From contig NZ_JADQDB010000012.1 in NCBI RefSeq assembly GCF_015694405.1, positions 20,156 to 84,155 on the forward strand: DNA of 64,000 nucleotides. The letters run 5' to 3'. The position numbers were made by a program, and so were the translations under genes. This document shows, piece by piece, positions 62,482 to 64,000 of this stretch. Position 1 is the stretch's first letter, and each line of letters starts with the position of its first letter. The DNA comes from Pelagibacterium limicola. Its GTDB lineage: Bacteria > Pseudomonadota > Alphaproteobacteria > Rhizobiales > Devosiaceae. The notes beneath the pieces are model-generated. The model ran no database searches, had not been told where the DNA came from, and saw only the letters and a program-made list of their open reading frames with translations.

Positions 62482-63297
62482 ATGTCACCGGCATTTGCGG
62501 TTTCGAGCTGGAGCCTGCATCGGACGATCGGATTGAGCTGGTGGGAGTCGCCCGACAAACCGGCACAGCGCACGGAAGCGTGGGGACGAGGCCGCGTCTC
62601 GATGCTGGACCTGCCCGCACAAATCGCTGCACATGGCTACGCCGCCATGCACCTCTGCCATTTCCACGTCGAAAGCCGGGACTCGGCTTGGCTCAAGGCG
62701 TTCTCCGCCGCGATGGCCGACGCAGGAGTGGCTCTATCCATGCTGCTGATCGATGATGGCGATATTACCCATCCCGAGCACCATGCTCGCGATCGGACCT
62801 GGATTGCCGGCTGGATTGAGACAGCCGCCATGCTCGGCGCACAATCTGCGCGCGTCATCGCCGGCAAGCAACCTCCGTCCTCCGATTCGCTTGCACTGAG
62901 CGCCGCCTCCCTCGGTTCGCTCGCCCGCGAAGGCAAGGCGCAAGGTGTCCGCATCGTCACCGAAAACTGGTTCGACCTGACGCCCGGCCCGGACGAAATC
63001 GACTATCTCCTCGACGAGGTAGGCTCCGATCTCGGTCTCCTCGCCGACTTCGGAAACTGGAAAGGCGCGGACAAATACCGGGGTCTGGAGAGGATCCTGG
63101 CACGCGCCGGGGACACACACGCCAAGGCGGATTTTTCTGCCGTCGGCATGGACGAGAACGACTACCGCCAATGCCTCGCCGCCTGCACGGCCTCCGGTTA
63201 TCGAGGTCCCTTCACGCTGATCTATGACGGCCCTTCGGACGCTGAATGGGACGGCCTCGCCCTCGAACGTACCTTCATCGAGAAACACATGGCCTGA
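62482..63297 (+). CDS. sugar phosphate isomerase/epimerase-like TIM-barrel protein
   Basis: 271 residues from ATG 62482 with a GGGAGG site six bases before it. AP-endonuclease-2/xylose-isomerase-like barrel: SSWSLHRTIGL near the start, YAAMHLCHFHVESRD near 53, ITHPEHHARDRTWIAGWIE near 95, and metal-binding E in VTENWFDLTPG near 158 and D in LADFGNWKG near 190. Substrate cannot be inferred. Followed by a hairpin terminator. Confidence 0.82.
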   Translation: MSPAFAVSSWSLHRTIGLSWWESPDKPAQRTEAWGRGRVSMLDLPAQIAAHGYAAMHLCHFHVESRDSAWLKAFSAAMADAGVALSMLLIDDGDITHPEHHARDRTWIAGWIETAAMLGAQSARVIAGKQPPSSDSLALSAASLGSLAREGKAQGVRIVTENWFDLTPGPDEIDYLLDEVGSDLGLLADFGNWKGADKYRGLERILARAGDTHAKADFSAVGMDENDYRQCLAACTASGYRGPFTLIYDGPSDAEWDGLALERTFIEKHMA

Positions 63298-63340
63298 CCC
63301 GCAAGGCGTCGGTCGATCAGGATGCCGAGCCAGGGAGTTG

Positions 63341-63366
63341 GAGCGGGCGTTGCGCGGCGCCCGCTC
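63341..63366 (+). terminator. hairpin, possible terminator
   Basis: GAGCGGGCG (63341-63349) and CGCCCGCTC (63358-63366) pair perfectly over nine bases with an eight-base loop. The downstream T-run is poor (CTTGGCTCTT), so efficiency is uncertain. Confidence 0.55.
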
Positions 63367-63523
63367 CTTGGCTCTTGCCGAGATGGCGGGAGTAAGCACT
63401 CTCACGCTTAAATCCTTGAGCGCGAAACGCAACGAGCCCCGTGTCCGGGCTTTGGGGGAAGAGGTTGCTATTCGTCTGGATCCGCGACATGAAGGTCAGC
63501 AAATCAGACAACGTGGTGATCCA

Positions 63524-63841
63524 ATGAATCAAGGCGATAGATCGCACAATAAGATGGGCGCCGTTCACCTCGTCGGAGACCTGCACTGTGCGTCCCGGGA
63601 AGAGGCCGAAATCGTCCAGAAATTCCTTCCAGAGCATGTTCGATTGACGGTGTCAGAGCCAGGCTGCCTGTCCTTCCAGGTTGTACAAACCGAAGATCCT
63701 TTGATCTGGCGTGTGGAAGAGCGGTTCATCGATAAGCTTGCTTTTGAGGCGCATCAGGCTCGCACAAGGGCTTCGGCATGGGGTGTCGCGACCGCGTCCA
63801 TCCGCCGCGAATACGAAATCCTGGAGGATAGCGGGAGCTGA
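63524..63841 (+). CDS. antibiotic biosynthesis monooxygenase-domain protein (YgiN-like)
   Basis: 105 residues from ATG 63524. Ferredoxin-like ABM fold: VHLVGDLHCASREEAEIVQKFLPEHVRLTVSEPGCLSFQVVQ-type pattern with E-x-G-C near 48 and a WRVEERFIDKLAFEAHQ segment near 64, as in quinol monooxygenase YgiN. Such proteins need no cofactor. It lies beside the edge of an insertion sequence. Confidence 0.82.
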   Translation: MNQGDRSHNKMGAVHLVGDLHCASREEAEIVQKFLPEHVRLTVSEPGCLSFQVVQTEDPLIWRVEERFIDKLAFEAHQARTRASAWGVATASIRREYEILEDSGS

Positions 63842-63889
63842 CCGGCGCTCAACTCAGGATCTTGATTGCGCCATTAGGGCGGAATCCTA

Positions 63890-64000
63890 TCAGTCTGCAT
63901 CGTATCCAGCGGCTGCGAAGTAGTTGGCGCACTCTTTGGGCGTGAAGGTTTGGACCAGTTTGCCAATTCTGTTCCAGAGCGCATCAACGGTTCGCTCTGC
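63890..64000 (-). mobile_element. IS630-family transposase, C-terminal end (cut by the window)
   Basis: 36 codons and a TGA on the minus strand read ERTVDALWNRIGKLVQ, then FTPKECANYF and AGYDAD, the typical end of IS630/Tc1-type transposases. The rest lies outside the window. The insertion-sequence end should be between the ABM gene stop (63841) and 63890; I could not define the inverted repeat. Confidence 0.85.

Overview
The window looks like a chromosomal segment of a high-G+C alphaproteobacterium, most likely Hyphomicrobiales. The clues are a NasS/NasT-controlled assimilatory nitrate cluster, an initiator tRNA of alphaproteobacterial type, TRAP and sugar ABC operons, and tightly packed genes with many ATGA stop/start overlaps. 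A Devosia/Pelagibacterium-like host is my guess and not shown by the sequence. No rRNA operon, CRISPR array, prophage or replication origin was seen.

Layout. 45-2434: a CPA1-type K+/H+ antiporter and CutA. 2546-14829: a complete nitrate assimilation cluster, nasT-nasS, ABC nitrate transporter nrtABD, MFS nitrate transporter, nirB, nirD and a nitrate reductase with a C-terminal [2Fe-2S] BFD domain. Both structural transcription units carry a sigma-54 promoter followed by a two-hairpin ANTAR (NasT) target whose second hairpin overlaps an intrinsic terminator, so nitrogen limitation and nitrate are both read before transcription proceeds. 14897-21351: a sugar ABC importer without its own ATPase, a serine hydrolase and a GH32-like glycosidase, divergent from a LacI regulator; two identical 16-bp operators mark the regulon. 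21397-28694: a Na+/phosphate symporter, a second LacI regulator and a Fbp-type ABC importer, tied together by three TGCAC-N4-GTGCA operators. 28724-30511: a truncated aminoglycoside phosphotransferase and an intact class A beta-lactamase with R in place of K in the KTG box.

30512-42451 is the most unusual block: an MFS carrier, a TRAP transporter, four class III CoA-transferases, two proteins related to 2-hydroxyacyl-CoA dehydratase/benzoyl-CoA reductase subunits and a MarR regulator. Three copies of AGTTCA-N5-TGAACT lie before the three transcription units, so this is one regulon. The dehydratase-like subunits have lost most of the expected cluster cysteines, no activator ATPase is present, and one CoA-transferase lacks its catalytic Asp. 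This is the best candidate for an undescribed pathway.

42452-48562 is island-like: a GFA protein, a P1B-type metal ATPase with its MerR regulator, an SDR remnant, a HEAT-repeat protein and a decayed serine recombinase next to the initiator tRNA-Met gene. 48752-64000: aldo/keto reductase, TetR plus an ABC exporter, a LprI-like gene broken by an in-frame stop, bacterioferritin with its ferredoxin, a polyamine ABC importer (potFGHI) with an aminotransferase, several small-molecule enzymes, and the edge of an IS630-family insertion sequence.

All calls come from reading the sequence and translations; no database search was run.
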